Shown here piece after piece: positions 52,407 to 60,771 of a DNA stretch of 64,000 nt. The stretch spans positions 124,001-188,000 of the forward strand of contig CAYQLY010000002.1 of the NCBI GenBank assembly GCA_964418605.1, in the 5' to 3' direction. The translations under genes and the position numbers were made by a program. How positions within the stretch are numbered: the stretch's first letter is position 1; the number at the start of each line of letters is the position of its first letter. The notes beneath the pieces are model-generated. The model made no database searches. It saw only the letters and a list, made by a program, of their open reading frames with translations, and was not told the origin of the DNA. The DNA is from CAYQLY01 sp964418605 (GTDB lineage: Bacteria; Bacteroidota; Bacteroidia; Cytophagales; Cyclobacteriaceae).

Positions 52407-52838
52407 ATGGCACACACATCAATTTATCTTAACTTTATGGGAAATACAGAAGAAGCATTTAATCACTACAAAAAAGTTTTTCAAACTGAGTTTTCAACTC
52501 CTATTATGCGGATGAAAGATATACCTGCACAGCCAGGAATGCCAACGCTTTCAGAACAAGATAAAAATAAAGTAATGCATGTAGCATTGCCCATTCTTGG
52601 TGGAATAGAAATTATGGCAACCGATGTGCTCGAAAGTATGGGCCATAAATTGATTGAAGGTAATAATATTGCCCTTAGTTTAAATCCAGATACAAAAACA
52701 GAAGCAGATCGTTTATATAAAGAGCTTTCCCAGGGTGGTACAGATGGTGTTGCACCTCATGATGAATTTTGGGGGTATTGGGGGACTTGTAAAGATAGAT
52801 TCGGAATCCGGTGGATGTTTAATGTTTCTAATAAATAA
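52407..52838 (+). CDS. PhnB-like VOC (glyoxalase-fold) protein
   Basis: The 143-residue protein begins SIYLNFMGNTEEAFNHYKKVF and has the typical PhnB middle (KVMHVALPILGGIEIMATDV) and end (WGYWGTCKDRFGIRWMFNV). PhnB-like proteins have the VOC fold but lack the full glyoxalase metal set, so the activity is uncertain. It lies between the YciI- and SRPBCC-type genes. Confidence 0.82.
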   Translation: MAHTSIYLNFMGNTEEAFNHYKKVFQTEFSTPIMRMKDIPAQPGMPTLSEQDKNKVMHVALPILGGIEIMATDVLESMGHKLIEGNNIALSLNPDTKTEADRLYKELSQGGTDGVAPHDEFWGYWGTCKDRFGIRWMFNVSNK

Positions 52839-52861
52839 TTTAATCTTTAATCTAATTAATT

Positions 52862-53311
52862 ATGTCAACAAATAGTGTATCATTACTCAGAGTTTTAAAA
52901 GCAAATCCTGAAAAAATTTATCGTGCCTTTACGGATGCAAATGCGATTGCATCATGGCTTCCCCCTTATGGATTTTTATGTGTTGTTCATAACATGGAAG
53001 TAAAACAAGGTGGCGGATATAGAATGTCATTTATTAATTTTTCAACAGGCAATGGACATTCATTTGGAGGAAAATATATAGAAGTAAAACCAAATGAGCT
53101 TCTCAAGTATAGTGACAAATTTGAAAACCCGAATTTAGTTGGGGAAATTACTACGTCTATTTTTCTAAAAAAAGTATCTTGTGGTACAGAATTAAAAATT
53201 ATTCAGGAAGGTATTCCTTCTGTTATACCTATTGAAATGTGTTATTTAGGATGGCAAGAGTCGTTGGATAAGTTAAAGAAACTGGTTGAGCCAGAAATTC
53301 CGGATGCATAA
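52862..53311 (+). CDS. SRPBCC (AHSA1-like) domain protein
   Basis: The 149-residue protein has the START/Bet v1-like fold of the AHSA1 group: LLRVLKANPEKIYRAFTDAN at the start, WLPPYGFLCVVHNMEVKQGG, KYIEVKPNELLKYSDKFENP, and the C-terminal helix MCYLGWQESLDKLKKLVEPE. The fold encloses a hydrophobic pocket for a small lipid-like ligand; the ligand is unknown. It is 23 bases after the PhnB-like gene and probably cotranscribed. Confidence 0.85.
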   Translation: MSTNSVSLLRVLKANPEKIYRAFTDANAIASWLPPYGFLCVVHNMEVKQGGGYRMSFINFSTGNGHSFGGKYIEVKPNELLKYSDKFENPNLVGEITTSIFLKKVSCGTELKIIQEGIPSVIPIEMCYLGWQESLDKLKKLVEPEIPDA

Positions 53312-53354
53312 ATTTATAATTTAGTTTTTTATATAAACTGTCTTTTTAAAAATC

Positions 53355-53468
53355 ATGAAAAATAGTATTTTAAAAATTGTAATAGCAATTGTAATAACTG
53401 GAAATAGTTATTCAAGATTTACTTGGAATTGGCGATTTGGAAAAAATTTTGAATCCAAGTATTTATAA
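53355..53468 (+). CDS. Possible 37-residue secreted peptide or gene remnant
   Basis: In the 228-base gap before the hydroxylase gene, an ATG opens a 37-codon frame. It has a signal-peptide-like start (MKNSILKIVIAIVITGNSYS) followed by 17 residues (RFTWNWRFGKNFESKYL). It may be a real small secreted peptide or the truncated start of a lost gene; no family is recognised. The rest of the gap holds nothing else I can support. Confidence 0.3.
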   Translation: MKNSILKIVIAIVITGNSYSRFTWNWRFGKNFESKYL

Positions 53469-53539
53469 TAAAAAATTCTAAAAAATAGAAGAGGTTTTGT
53501 TTTAAGTAGTCAGGTTTTAAAAAACTAAAATTACAAACA

Positions 53540-54262
53540 ATGATTCAAGAACAATTAGATAGCCTTCTTTACCATTACTCCTATAGCACTTTATTCGTGT
53601 TGAGTTTTGTCTATTTCTTTTTATTGTATTTTGGTTTGGCTCCATTATTTAATGGTGCATGCAAACTATTATCTACTAAAAAAATAGTTCATAAAATAAC
53701 ATCGATTGAAGTTTCTAATAAGCAAATTTTATTTGAGATAAAACACTCTCTCATGTCAATACTCATTTTTGGAACATCAATTGTGCCCATTATTTATTTC
53801 ATACGGATGGGGGCAATTACTTTATTACCAAATACTATTTTTAATATTTTTTTAGGTTTGATAATATTAGTTTTATGGAACGAATTTCACTTTTTTATAG
53901 TTCATAGAATAATGCATTTTCCTTTTTTATTTAGAAATGTACATTACATACATCATCAATCTAAAGTCCCGACAGTTTATTCGGTTTACAGTTTTCATGG
54001 GGTAGAGGCTTTATTGCTGAGTACCGTTCCTCTAACTATAGCTATTTTTTTACCTTTCTCATTTATATCAATCGCTATTTATCCTTTAGTAAGTATCTTA
54101 ATAAATTATTCCGGTCATTGCAATTACAGGTTTGGAAATGGCAGCGGAAATAATTACTTGCTTTGGGCTAGTAATCACAATGAGCATCATTATAAAAATA
54201 AAAAGAGCTATGGTTTTCTATTAGCTATTTTCGATAGTATCTTTTCCAAGATTAAAAAATAA
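53540..54262 (+). CDS. Membrane fatty-acid hydroxylase/sterol desaturase family protein
   Basis: The 240-residue protein has about four or five transmembrane helices and the three His boxes that bind the diiron centre: HFFIVHRIMHF (about residues 115-125), HYIHHQ (about 136-141) and NHNEHHYKN (about 213-221). Family members hydroxylate or desaturate fatty acids, sterols or carotenoids in the membrane using oxygen. The substrate is unknown here; the neighbouring ketosynthase-oxidase fusion 13 bases downstream suggests a fatty-acid-derived product. Confidence 0.85.
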   Translation: MIQEQLDSLLYHYSYSTLFVLSFVYFFLLYFGLAPLFNGACKLLSTKKIVHKITSIEVSNKQILFEIKHSLMSILIFGTSIVPIIYFIRMGAITLLPNTIFNIFLGLIILVLWNEFHFFIVHRIMHFPFLFRNVHYIHHQSKVPTVYSVYSFHGVEALLLSTVPLTIAIFLPFSFISIAIYPLVSILINYSGHCNYRFGNGSGNNYLLWASNHNEHHYKNKKSYGFLLAIFDSIFSKIKK

Positions 54263-54275
54263 ACCAAATCAAAAA

Positions 54276-56126
54276 ATGAAAGACGTATATATAACAAGTG
54301 CTGGTATTTTTTTACCTAATAATCCTATTTCAAATGATGAGATGGAAGATTATTTGGGTAGATTAAACGGAAACGAAAGTACGTTGAAATCACGAATTTT
54401 AAAACAAAACGGCATTAAAAAAAGATATTACGCCATAAATAAAAAACAAGAAAGTACTCATTTAAATTCGGAATTAGCTATAAAAGCAATTGAAGCCGCA
54501 ATAGCTAAAAGTGAGTTGCGCTCTAAAGAAATTTCGTTGTTGTGCTCAGGTACTACGCAAGGCGATTTGCCTGTACCGGGGTTTGCGAGCATGATTCATG
54601 CCGGTCTAGATTTTGATAGATGCGAATTGGCCAGCTTTCAAAGTGTGTGTGCAAGTGGAATTATGGCTTTAAAAAATGCCTATTTACAAATTAAAAGCAA
54701 TGAAAAAGAAAATGCAGTTTGTGTAGGAAGTGAACTAGCAAGCAGGATGTTTAAGGCCTCAAGATTTGAGGCTCAACATGTCAAAGCGTTGCCTTTTGAT
54801 ACAGAATTTTTAAGATGGATGCTTTCAGATGGGGCTGGTGCGTTTGTGTTGGAAAATAAGAAAAGCAAAAAAAGTATTTCATTAAAAATTGAATGGATTG
54901 AAATCAAGTCACATGCCAACGAGTTTCCATTATGCATGTATACTGGAAAAACAGACAATAAAAATGAAAAAGAACAAACATGGCTCGACTATCCAAGCTA
55001 TGAAGAAGCATCAAAAGCAGGTGCAATAAATCTCCAACAAGATGTGCGTTTGTTGGACAAAGTTGTTCAAACAGGTGTCGCTCATTATTTTGAGTTGATT
55101 GATGAAGGTAAAATTAAAAAAGATAAGGTTGATTGGTTATGCTGTCATTATTCGTCAGAGGTGTTTAAAAAACCTATTCAAGATTTAATGGAAAAAGGTG
55201 GTGGAGCAATAGCTGAAGAAAAATGGTTTAATAACCTAGCTTCAAAAGGAAATACAGGTGCAGCATCTATATTTATTATGTTAGAAGAGTTGATGTATTC
55301 AAACAAATTAAAACAAGGTGATATTATTTTGTGTATGGTGCCGGAAAGTGGAAGGTTTATTACGTCATTCATGCAACTAAAAGTAGAAACTCCTGAGTAT
55401 AAGAATGAAATGAGTTTTCCTTATAGAAAAGTAGAAACACCTGAATTAAACATTAATAAAAACGAAACATCTGAATGGCTAATCAGGCAATTAGCTCAAA
55501 TATGGATCGACTTTGAAACTGAACTTTTGAAAGTTCCAATTGTTGCTAAAATACATGCAGGCAAATTAAGTTTAGAGGATTATAAATTGTTATTGCATGA
55601 TTTGAGACAACAGGTCATTGATGGCTCTCAATGGATTTCGAGAGCTGCGTCAAACATAGATATAGAATTGTTTGAATTGCGTTCAGCGTTTATTAAACAT
55701 ACTGCTGCTGAGCATAAAGATTATCAAATGTTGGAGAACAATTTTGTCAATTTAGGAGAGCCGTTATCATCCATTCAAACTAATCAAAAAAATATTGGAA
55801 GCATGGCATTGTCTGCATTTATATTTCAACAAGCGAGCAAACAAAATCCAATTGACCTGTTAGGAGCCATGTTTATTATTGAAGGTATTGGTAAACGTCT
55901 AGCTAGTTATTGGGGTTTAATGATAAAAGAACAACTACAACTGAAAGACGAACAAGTATCTTTTTTTACCTACCATGGTGTGGCCGATGAAAATCATTTC
56001 CATAAATTAGAAGAAGCGTTAAATCATCCAAGTATGAACTTAGATAGTGCGAAAAAAATTGCGAAAACGGCTAAAACAACAGCTAAGCTGTATAAACTGC
56101 AATTGGAAGAATTGGGAAATTATTAG
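54276..56126 (+). CDS. Ketosynthase III fused to a haem-oxygenase-like diiron oxidase domain
   Basis: Two domains are visible in 616 residues. Residues 1-375 form a beta-ketoacyl synthase III (FabH-like thiolase) with a full triad: Cys125 in FQSVCASGIMALK, His291 in WLCCHYSSEVF and Asn325 in ASKGNTGAASIF. Residues 400-616 are an all-helical haem-oxygenase-like domain with diiron-oxidase-type ligands: His475/Glu479/His480 in KHTAAEHKDY, Glu536 in IIEGIGKR, and His567, Asp571 and His574 in YHGVADENHFH. The HxxxDxxH spacing equals that of the known CADD/UndA-type oxidases. I infer chain condensation followed by an oxygen-dependent step such as C-C cleavage. A hydroxylase gene lies before it and an unknown protein after it. 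Confidence 0.82.
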   Translation: MKDVYITSAGIFLPNNPISNDEMEDYLGRLNGNESTLKSRILKQNGIKKRYYAINKKQESTHLNSELAIKAIEAAIAKSELRSKEISLLCSGTTQGDLPVPGFASMIHAGLDFDRCELASFQSVCASGIMALKNAYLQIKSNEKENAVCVGSELASRMFKASRFEAQHVKALPFDTEFLRWMLSDGAGAFVLENKKSKKSISLKIEWIEIKSHANEFPLCMYTGKTDNKNEKEQTWLDYPSYEEASKAGAINLQQDVRLLDKVVQTGVAHYFELIDEGKIKKDKVDWLCCHYSSEVFKKPIQDLMEKGGGAIAEEKWFNNLASKGNTGAASIFIMLEELMYSNKLKQGDIILCMVPESGRFITSFMQLKVETPEYKNEMSFPYRKVETPELNINKNETSEWLIRQLAQIWIDFETELLKVPIVAKIHAGKLSLEDYKLLLHDLRQQVIDGSQWISRAASNIDIELFELRSAFIKHTAAEHKDYQMLENNFVNLGEPLSSIQTNQKNIGSMALSAFIFQQASKQNPIDLLGAMFIIEGIGKRLASYWGLMIKEQLQLKDEQVSFFTYHGVADENHFHKLEEALNHPSMNLDSAKKIAKTAKTTAKLYKLQLEELGNY

Positions 56127-56225
56127 GACTGAAAAATGGTTTATTAAATAGGTTCAAGGTTCGAAATTAGATATGTTGTATAGCGCCTAATTAGGTATTG
56201 CTCAATTTTCAAACTAAATGAATAC

Positions 56226-57128
56226 ATGATTATGAAAGAAGACACATCAACTATATTAAATAATCACGATGAAAGGGATCCCAACCCTTGGTTGGCCATG
56301 TACCTTGATTTGAGCATCCCCATTAATGATACCACTAAGGTTTCTTTGATGAGGGATAACGATTCGAGATCAACAAAATATCTATTACCCATAATAAAAG
56401 TGATTTCAAAAATAAGTATGTTTTTTATACATATTTTTAAATTCTTTTTTCCTAATCTTATTAATTCATCAAAAATTTTACATCGAATATTAGCATGGGG
56501 ATTAAAAAAGTTTGTAAGCAAAGATGCCAACTTGCTCATATTTAGACATTTTCATGTGGGTAGTGAAATAATGGAATTTATTGCTAAAAACATCCAAAAT
56601 ATAGAAATTCAAACAACACCATTAAAGCCTTATGACTTTGAAGATATTAAAGATGATTTATTTTTAAAACACGATTTGAATCTATATAATTTTGTAATAA
56701 AACTCAATAAACAATTAAAAGAAAAAGGTATTACTATTAAAGGTAAAGAGACATTGGATTTAAGCATGATATCTGTTGATCAGTTTAATCATATGGAGTT
56801 CCCTAATAAGTGGACAAACATATTAGACTTAAGATCTGCAATAGAATTATTCACGCCGTTTTATCAGTTTTTTTTAACTTCTAATGATTTTGTCAGGGCA
56901 TCTAATTCCCTTCAACTGGATGAAACAATTGCTATCTATACATCTCAAATTTTAGAAACCCCAGGTCATTTGGGCTTAGTCAATAATAAACATCCCATGG
57001 TTCCGGAAACCACTTACAGTGCTGCATACAGGTTGGTTTTACATGGACTAGCTGCTGAGACATTGCACGAAATTTTGGTAAACTTAAAGCAACAAAAAAA
57101 TAAAGATGGGATTATGACCCCGCATTAA
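56226..57128 (+). CDS. Unrecognised helical protein next to the ketosynthase-oxidase fusion
   Basis: The 300-residue protein begins with a conserved-looking block (DERDPNPWLAMYLDLSIPIN) and a hydrophobic segment (IISKISMFFIHIFKFFF parts, about residues 60-80) that could sit on or in the membrane. Further on are FRHFHVGSEIMEFI and LDETIAIYTSQILETPGHLG, with His and Glu spaced as in metal-binding helical proteins; this is only suggestive. It ends EILVNLKQQKNKDGIMTPH. The longest frame uses ATG 56226; a second ATG at 56232 is also possible. Its position 99 bases behind the fusion gene suggests a shared pathway. Confidence 0.6.
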   Translation: MIMKEDTSTILNNHDERDPNPWLAMYLDLSIPINDTTKVSLMRDNDSRSTKYLLPIIKVISKISMFFIHIFKFFFPNLINSSKILHRILAWGLKKFVSKDANLLIFRHFHVGSEIMEFIAKNIQNIEIQTTPLKPYDFEDIKDDLFLKHDLNLYNFVIKLNKQLKEKGITIKGKETLDLSMISVDQFNHMEFPNKWTNILDLRSAIELFTPFYQFFLTSNDFVRASNSLQLDETIAIYTSQILETPGHLGLVNNKHPMVPETTYSAAYRLVLHGLAAETLHEILVNLKQQKNKDGIMTPH

Positions 57129-57150
57129 AAGAATCAAAAATAGTAACAAC

Positions 57151-57588
57151 ATGAAAGACCAAAAAAAACAAACAGACAATTCAATTTCATCTATTGATAC
57201 AACACCAAAAGTGACAGGAATTGGTGGCATTTTCTTTTTTTCAGACAATCCGCAGGAAGCGAAAGAATGGTATGCTAAAAATTTAGGACTTGAAATCAAT
57301 GAGTGGGGTTCATCCAGTTTTGAATCCAGAGATATGAATAAGCCTGACCAGATAAATACGCTTCAGTGGTGTGCTTTTAAAAAAGGAAGTGACTATTTCG
57401 CGCCCTCAAAAAAAGAGTTTATGATTAACTATAGAGTACGAAATATTGAAGGGTTGGTGAATAAACTCAAAGAAAATGGAGTAACCATACTTGATGAAAT
57501 TGTAACTTATGACTATGGAAAATTTATTCACATTATGGATGCAGAAGGCAACAAGATTGAATTGTGGGAACCAATGGAGGCTCACTAA
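57151..57588 (+). CDS. VOC (glyoxalase/bleomycin-resistance fold) protein
   Basis: The 145-residue protein has the VOC layout: IGGIFFFSDNPQEAKEWYAK with the Lys-Asn-Leu-Gly turn, a second beta-alpha unit (RVRNIEGLVNKLKENGVTIL), and the end FIHIMDAEGNKIELWEP carrying the metal-ligand Glu. It could be a metal-dependent isomerase/lyase or dioxygenase. It starts 22 bases after the unrecognised helical protein and may belong to the same transcript. Confidence 0.83.
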   Translation: MKDQKKQTDNSISSIDTTPKVTGIGGIFFFSDNPQEAKEWYAKNLGLEINEWGSSSFESRDMNKPDQINTLQWCAFKKGSDYFAPSKKEFMINYRVRNIEGLVNKLKENGVTILDEIVTYDYGKFIHIMDAEGNKIELWEPMEAH

Positions 57589-57617
57589 AATAGCATGACA
57601 AATTAAGATAATAGTTT

Positions 57618-58187
57618 ATGGTAAAGAAAAGTAAAAAAGATCTATCATCAAAACAGCGTGAGGAATTATGTAATGTATTAAAAGGACGTTTTGAAAAAAA
57701 TATAAATCGTCACAAAGGTCTTGAATGGGCTAGGATACAGGCAAGGCTAGAAGCCAATACTGAAAAATGGTGGTCTCTTAATGAAATGGAAAGAACTGGA
57801 GGCGAACCGGATGTTGTAGGCTATGATAAAAAGACGGGCGAATACATTTTTTATGATTGTTCAGCCGAAAGTCCTAAAGGCCGTAGAGGTGTTTGTTACG
57901 ATCGTGAAGGCCAGGAGTCAAGGAAAGAGCATAGACCTAAACATAATGCCATCGATATGGCAGCCGCGATGGGCATAGAACTTTTAACGGAAGAGCAGTA
58001 CCGATTATTACAGCAATTTGGAGAGTTTGATATGAAAACCTCGAGTTGGGTGAAAACACCTTCTGGCATTAGAAAACTTGGTGGTGCGCTTTTTTGTGAT
58101 CGCCGTTATGATAATGTTTTTGTTTATCACAACGGTGCACAATCTTACTATGCTGCCAGAGCGTTTAGAGGTTTGCTAAGGGTCTAA
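57618..58187 (+). CDS. DUF4256 family protein
   Basis: The 189-residue soluble protein fits DUF4256. It has LEWARIQARLEANTEKWWSL near the start, the block MERTGGEPDVVGYDKKTGEY, YDCSAESPKGRRGVCYDREG and RPKHNAIDMAAAMGIELLTE, all typical of the family. The C-terminus (LFCDRRYDNVFVYHNGAQSY) forms a closing beta unit. The function is unknown. It is the last gene of the plus-strand accessory block. Confidence 0.82.
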   Translation: MVKKSKKDLSSKQREELCNVLKGRFEKNINRHKGLEWARIQARLEANTEKWWSLNEMERTGGEPDVVGYDKKTGEYIFYDCSAESPKGRRGVCYDREGQESRKEHRPKHNAIDMAAAMGIELLTEEQYRLLQQFGEFDMKTSSWVKTPSGIRKLGGALFCDRRYDNVFVYHNGAQSYYAARAFRGLLRV

Positions 58188-58241
58188 GAAATTTAAGTAT
58201 GAAATGCTATAATCTATCTCAGCTATAAACTATAAAATAGA

Positions 58242-58670
58242 TTAAACATCAATCGTAGCAATACATTTTAACTCAATCGCAATAGGCGTAGGTAGACAGT
58301 TAACCTCTAAAGTTGTTCGGCAAGGTTGGTTGGTTTTAAAATACTCTGCATAAAGTGCATTGAATAGATTAAAGTCTTTTTTCATATTCGTTAGAAAGAC
58401 AGTAACATCAATCAAGTTTTCCCAACGTGATCCACTTTCTTCTAAAATATATCGAACATTTTTAAAAACAGAATGGCATTGCGCTACAATATTATAAGAT
58501 ACAATTTCTCCTTTGTCATTTAAATATACGCCTGGAATTTCTTTACTTCCTCGTTCGCGTGGACCTACGCCTGATAAGAATAATAAATTCCCTACACGAC
58601 GGGCATGAGGGTATGAGCCGACAGGTTCAGGAGCTTGAGAAGAAATAATAATTTTATCAGATTTTTTCAT
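58242..58670 (-). CDS. RidA family protein (enamine/imine deaminase type)
   Basis: The 142-residue protein has the RidA/YjgF trimer fold: PVGSYPHARRVGNLLFLSGV, VFKNVRYILEESGSRWENLI and the C-terminal NQPCRTTLEVNCLPTPIAIE with the conserved Arg that binds the imine product. The Glu-rich end IELKCIATI is also typical. RidA proteins clear reactive enamines from PLP enzymes; some members act in tryptophan or 2-aminomuconate breakdown. It lies downstream of the flavoprotein gene on the same strand with a 61-base gap. Confidence 0.87.
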   Translation of the reverse strand: MKKSDKIIISSQAPEPVGSYPHARRVGNLLFLSGVGPRERGSKEIPGVYLNDKGEIVSYNIVAQCHSVFKNVRYILEESGSRWENLIDVTVFLTNMKKDFNLFNALYAEYFKTNQPCRTTLEVNCLPTPIAIELKCIATIDV

Positions 58671-58731
58671 ACATTGATTAATAGGCTGAGGTAATAAAGT
58701 TAATTAAAAATTAAATAAAGTAGGTGACGAT

Positions 58732-59673
58732 TTATCCATTGCAGATATCTTGCTTGAGTTTAATGTAGTCACTCCATATTTCTTTTACAATATCACCGGC
58801 AGGTTGAATACGTTTAATATTAGCTGCTACTTGCCCAATTTCCAATTCACCTTCTTCCAAATCTCCTTCAAACATGCCGAGCTTAGCTCGACGTTTACCT
58901 AGAATAGCGGCAAGCTCGTCTATAGATGCGCCACGTAATTCCGCTTCATGTATTTGGTGAAAAAATTTATTTTTAAGTAAACGTACAGGTGTAAGTTGTT
59001 TCATCACTAGTTGTGTGCCTCCTTCCGGTGTTTCTATAATTTTAGTTTTAAAATTAATATGTGCCGACGATTCTTCACTTGCAGCAAACCGACTACCTAT
59101 TTGTACGCCATCAGCGCCTAATGCAATCGCTGCCAGCATGGATCGTCCATCGGCAATGCCGCCGGCTGCAATCACTGGAATGTGTATGGCATCTCGAACC
59201 ATCGGTATTAAACAAAGTGTGGTCGTTTCTTCTCTTCCATTGTGCCCACCAGCTTCAAATCCTTCTGCTACAACAGCATCTACACCTACTTCTTGTGATT
59301 TCTTAGCAAACTTCACACTCGATACGACATGGACAACGGTTACGCCTTTCTCTTTTAAAAAATTCGTCCATGTAGAAGGATTGCCTGCCGAGGTGAATAC
59401 AATAGGTACTTCTTCTTCTATGATAATAGCCATCAGCTGGTCTATATCTGGATAAAGTAAAGGAACATTTACACCGAAAGGGCGAGCCGTTGCTTGTTTG
59501 CATTTTTGAATGTGCGTGCGAAGTGTATCAGGGTACATCGATCCTGCTCCAAGTAATCCAAGTCCACCAGCATGACTTACAGCAGAAGCAAGTTCCCATC
59601 CACTACACCATACCATTCCTGCTTGAATGATTGGATAGTGAATGTTGAAAAGAGTAGTAATAGTGTTTTTCAT
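58732..59673 (-). CDS. Nitronate monooxygenase / FabK-like flavoprotein
   Basis: The 313-residue TIM-barrel flavoprotein begins FNIHYPIIQAGMVWCSG. It contains the FMN-phosphate loop IPVIAAGGIADGRSMLAAIA, ALGADGVQIGSRF, and the substrate-side GFEAGGHNGREETTTL with the catalytic His. Nitronate monooxygenases and enoyl-ACP reductases of the FabK type share this family and cannot be separated safely here. It ends with NIKRIQPAGDIVKEIW. The gene is divergent from the alpha/beta hydrolase. Confidence 0.85.
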   Translation of the reverse strand: MKNTITTLFNIHYPIIQAGMVWCSGWELASAVSHAGGLGLLGAGSMYPDTLRTHIQKCKQATARPFGVNVPLLYPDIDQLMAIIIEEEVPIVFTSAGNPSTWTNFLKEKGVTVVHVVSSVKFAKKSQEVGVDAVVAEGFEAGGHNGREETTTLCLIPMVRDAIHIPVIAAGGIADGRSMLAAIALGADGVQIGSRFAASEESSAHINFKTKIIETPEGGTQLVMKQLTPVRLLKNKFFHQIHEAELRGASIDELAAILGKRRAKLGMFEGDLEEGELEIGQVAANIKRIQPAGDIVKEIWSDYIKLKQDICNG

Positions 59674-59739
59674 GCTGTATGGCGTATTTTTAGTGAAGTA
59701 AAAATAGATAATCTTTACATATTAATTGATTTACAACCT

Positions 59740-60531
59740 ATGAGCCCAACTCCTCTTTTTTTTGAAACCCAAGGCAATCCATCCTCTCCAGCTATCACAT
59801 TTATTCATGGATTCCCATTTACACACGATTTATGGAATTCTCAAGTAGAAGAACTGAAAAAAGATTTCTATACCATCACCTATGATGTACGTGGGCATGG
59901 TCAAAGTCCGGTTGGTGATGCGCTGTATTCAATTGAATTGTTTGTTGATGATTTAATTCACTTGCTAGATCATCTTGGTATAAAACAAACACTACTCTGT
60001 GGGCTTTCCATGGGTGGTTACATTGCCTTGCGTGCGTTGGAGCGTTATCCTGAGCGGTTTAATGGATTAATCCTATGTGCCACACGAAGCGAAGCAGATA
60101 CAGATGAAGCAAAATTAAAACGTTTTCGATCAATGGAATTGGTCAAAAAGCCCGGAGGATTAAACGCATTTACAGAACCTTTTATACAGTCGGCAGTAAG
60201 TTCAACCACATGGATTCACAAACCTGAAGTTGTGGCTTATGTTCGGCAAATGATGATACAAACATCACCACTTGCTGTGGCTGGTACATTGCTGGCATTA
60301 GCTGCGCGTACAAATACGACTCCGGTATTAGAGCATATTCAGATTCCTACGCTTATTCTTGTTGGAGAGGAGGATGCCGTTACTCCACCAGCACTCTCTC
60401 AAGCGATGCATATCAAACTAAAATCATCAACGCTTGACATTATTCCTATGGCTGGCCATTTGCTGAACTTGGAAGAGCCGGTTGTAGTGAATCGTTCCCT
60501 ACGTTCGTTTCTTCAGAAAAACTTTTTTTGA
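59740..60531 (+). CDS. Alpha/beta hydrolase
   Basis: The start at 59740 (MSPTPLFFETQGN) is chosen because the longer frame from 59572 runs back through the divergent flavoprotein gene. The 263-residue protein has the oxyanion-hole motif FIHGFPFTHDLWNSQ, the nucleophile elbow LCGLSMGGYIALRAL, Asp in LVGEEDAVTPPA and His in PMAGHLLNLEEP. Members of this group hydrolyse esters, lactones or C-C bonds; the substrate is unknown. It is a single gene. Confidence 0.85.
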   Translation: MSPTPLFFETQGNPSSPAITFIHGFPFTHDLWNSQVEELKKDFYTITYDVRGHGQSPVGDALYSIELFVDDLIHLLDHLGIKQTLLCGLSMGGYIALRALERYPERFNGLILCATRSEADTDEAKLKRFRSMELVKKPGGLNAFTEPFIQSAVSSTTWIHKPEVVAYVRQMMIQTSPLAVAGTLLALAARTNTTPVLEHIQIPTLILVGEEDAVTPPALSQAMHIKLKSSTLDIIPMAGHLLNLEEPVVVNRSLRSFLQKNFF

Positions 60532-60734
60532 GCAAGTAAAGAAGGAGATAAATCAAGTACTCTGTGAGTATAAAAAAACCTATACCTATGTGAATAAAAA
60601 TTTTAGAAAATGGAGTATAAAACACGCATAGAGGAAATTTACTTTTTTAAATACCATTTTTTCTTAAAAAAGTACTTATTTTTTATATTTTTAAACCTAA
60701 AAAATAGTTTTTTTTGATTATTTAACAAAAATAG

Positions 60735-60765
60735 TTGCAAAGAATAGATTTTATATTTAGATTTG
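60735..60765 (+). promoter_or_regulatory. Bacteroidota-type promoter for the SprB-repeat protein
   Basis: TTG at 60735-60737, 20 bases, TAGATTTG at 60758-60765: complete consensus. It implies a 5' leader of more than 200 bases. The preceding 200 bases (60532-60734) are A/T-rich with no feature seen. Confidence 0.76.
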
Positions 60766-60771
60766 TGCGTA

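Noticed and set aside
59015..59455. 146-residue open frame on the + strand
   Set aside because: It is the antisense of the nitronate monooxygenase gene, which has clear flavin motifs; the Ser/Pro-rich product is a typical shadow.
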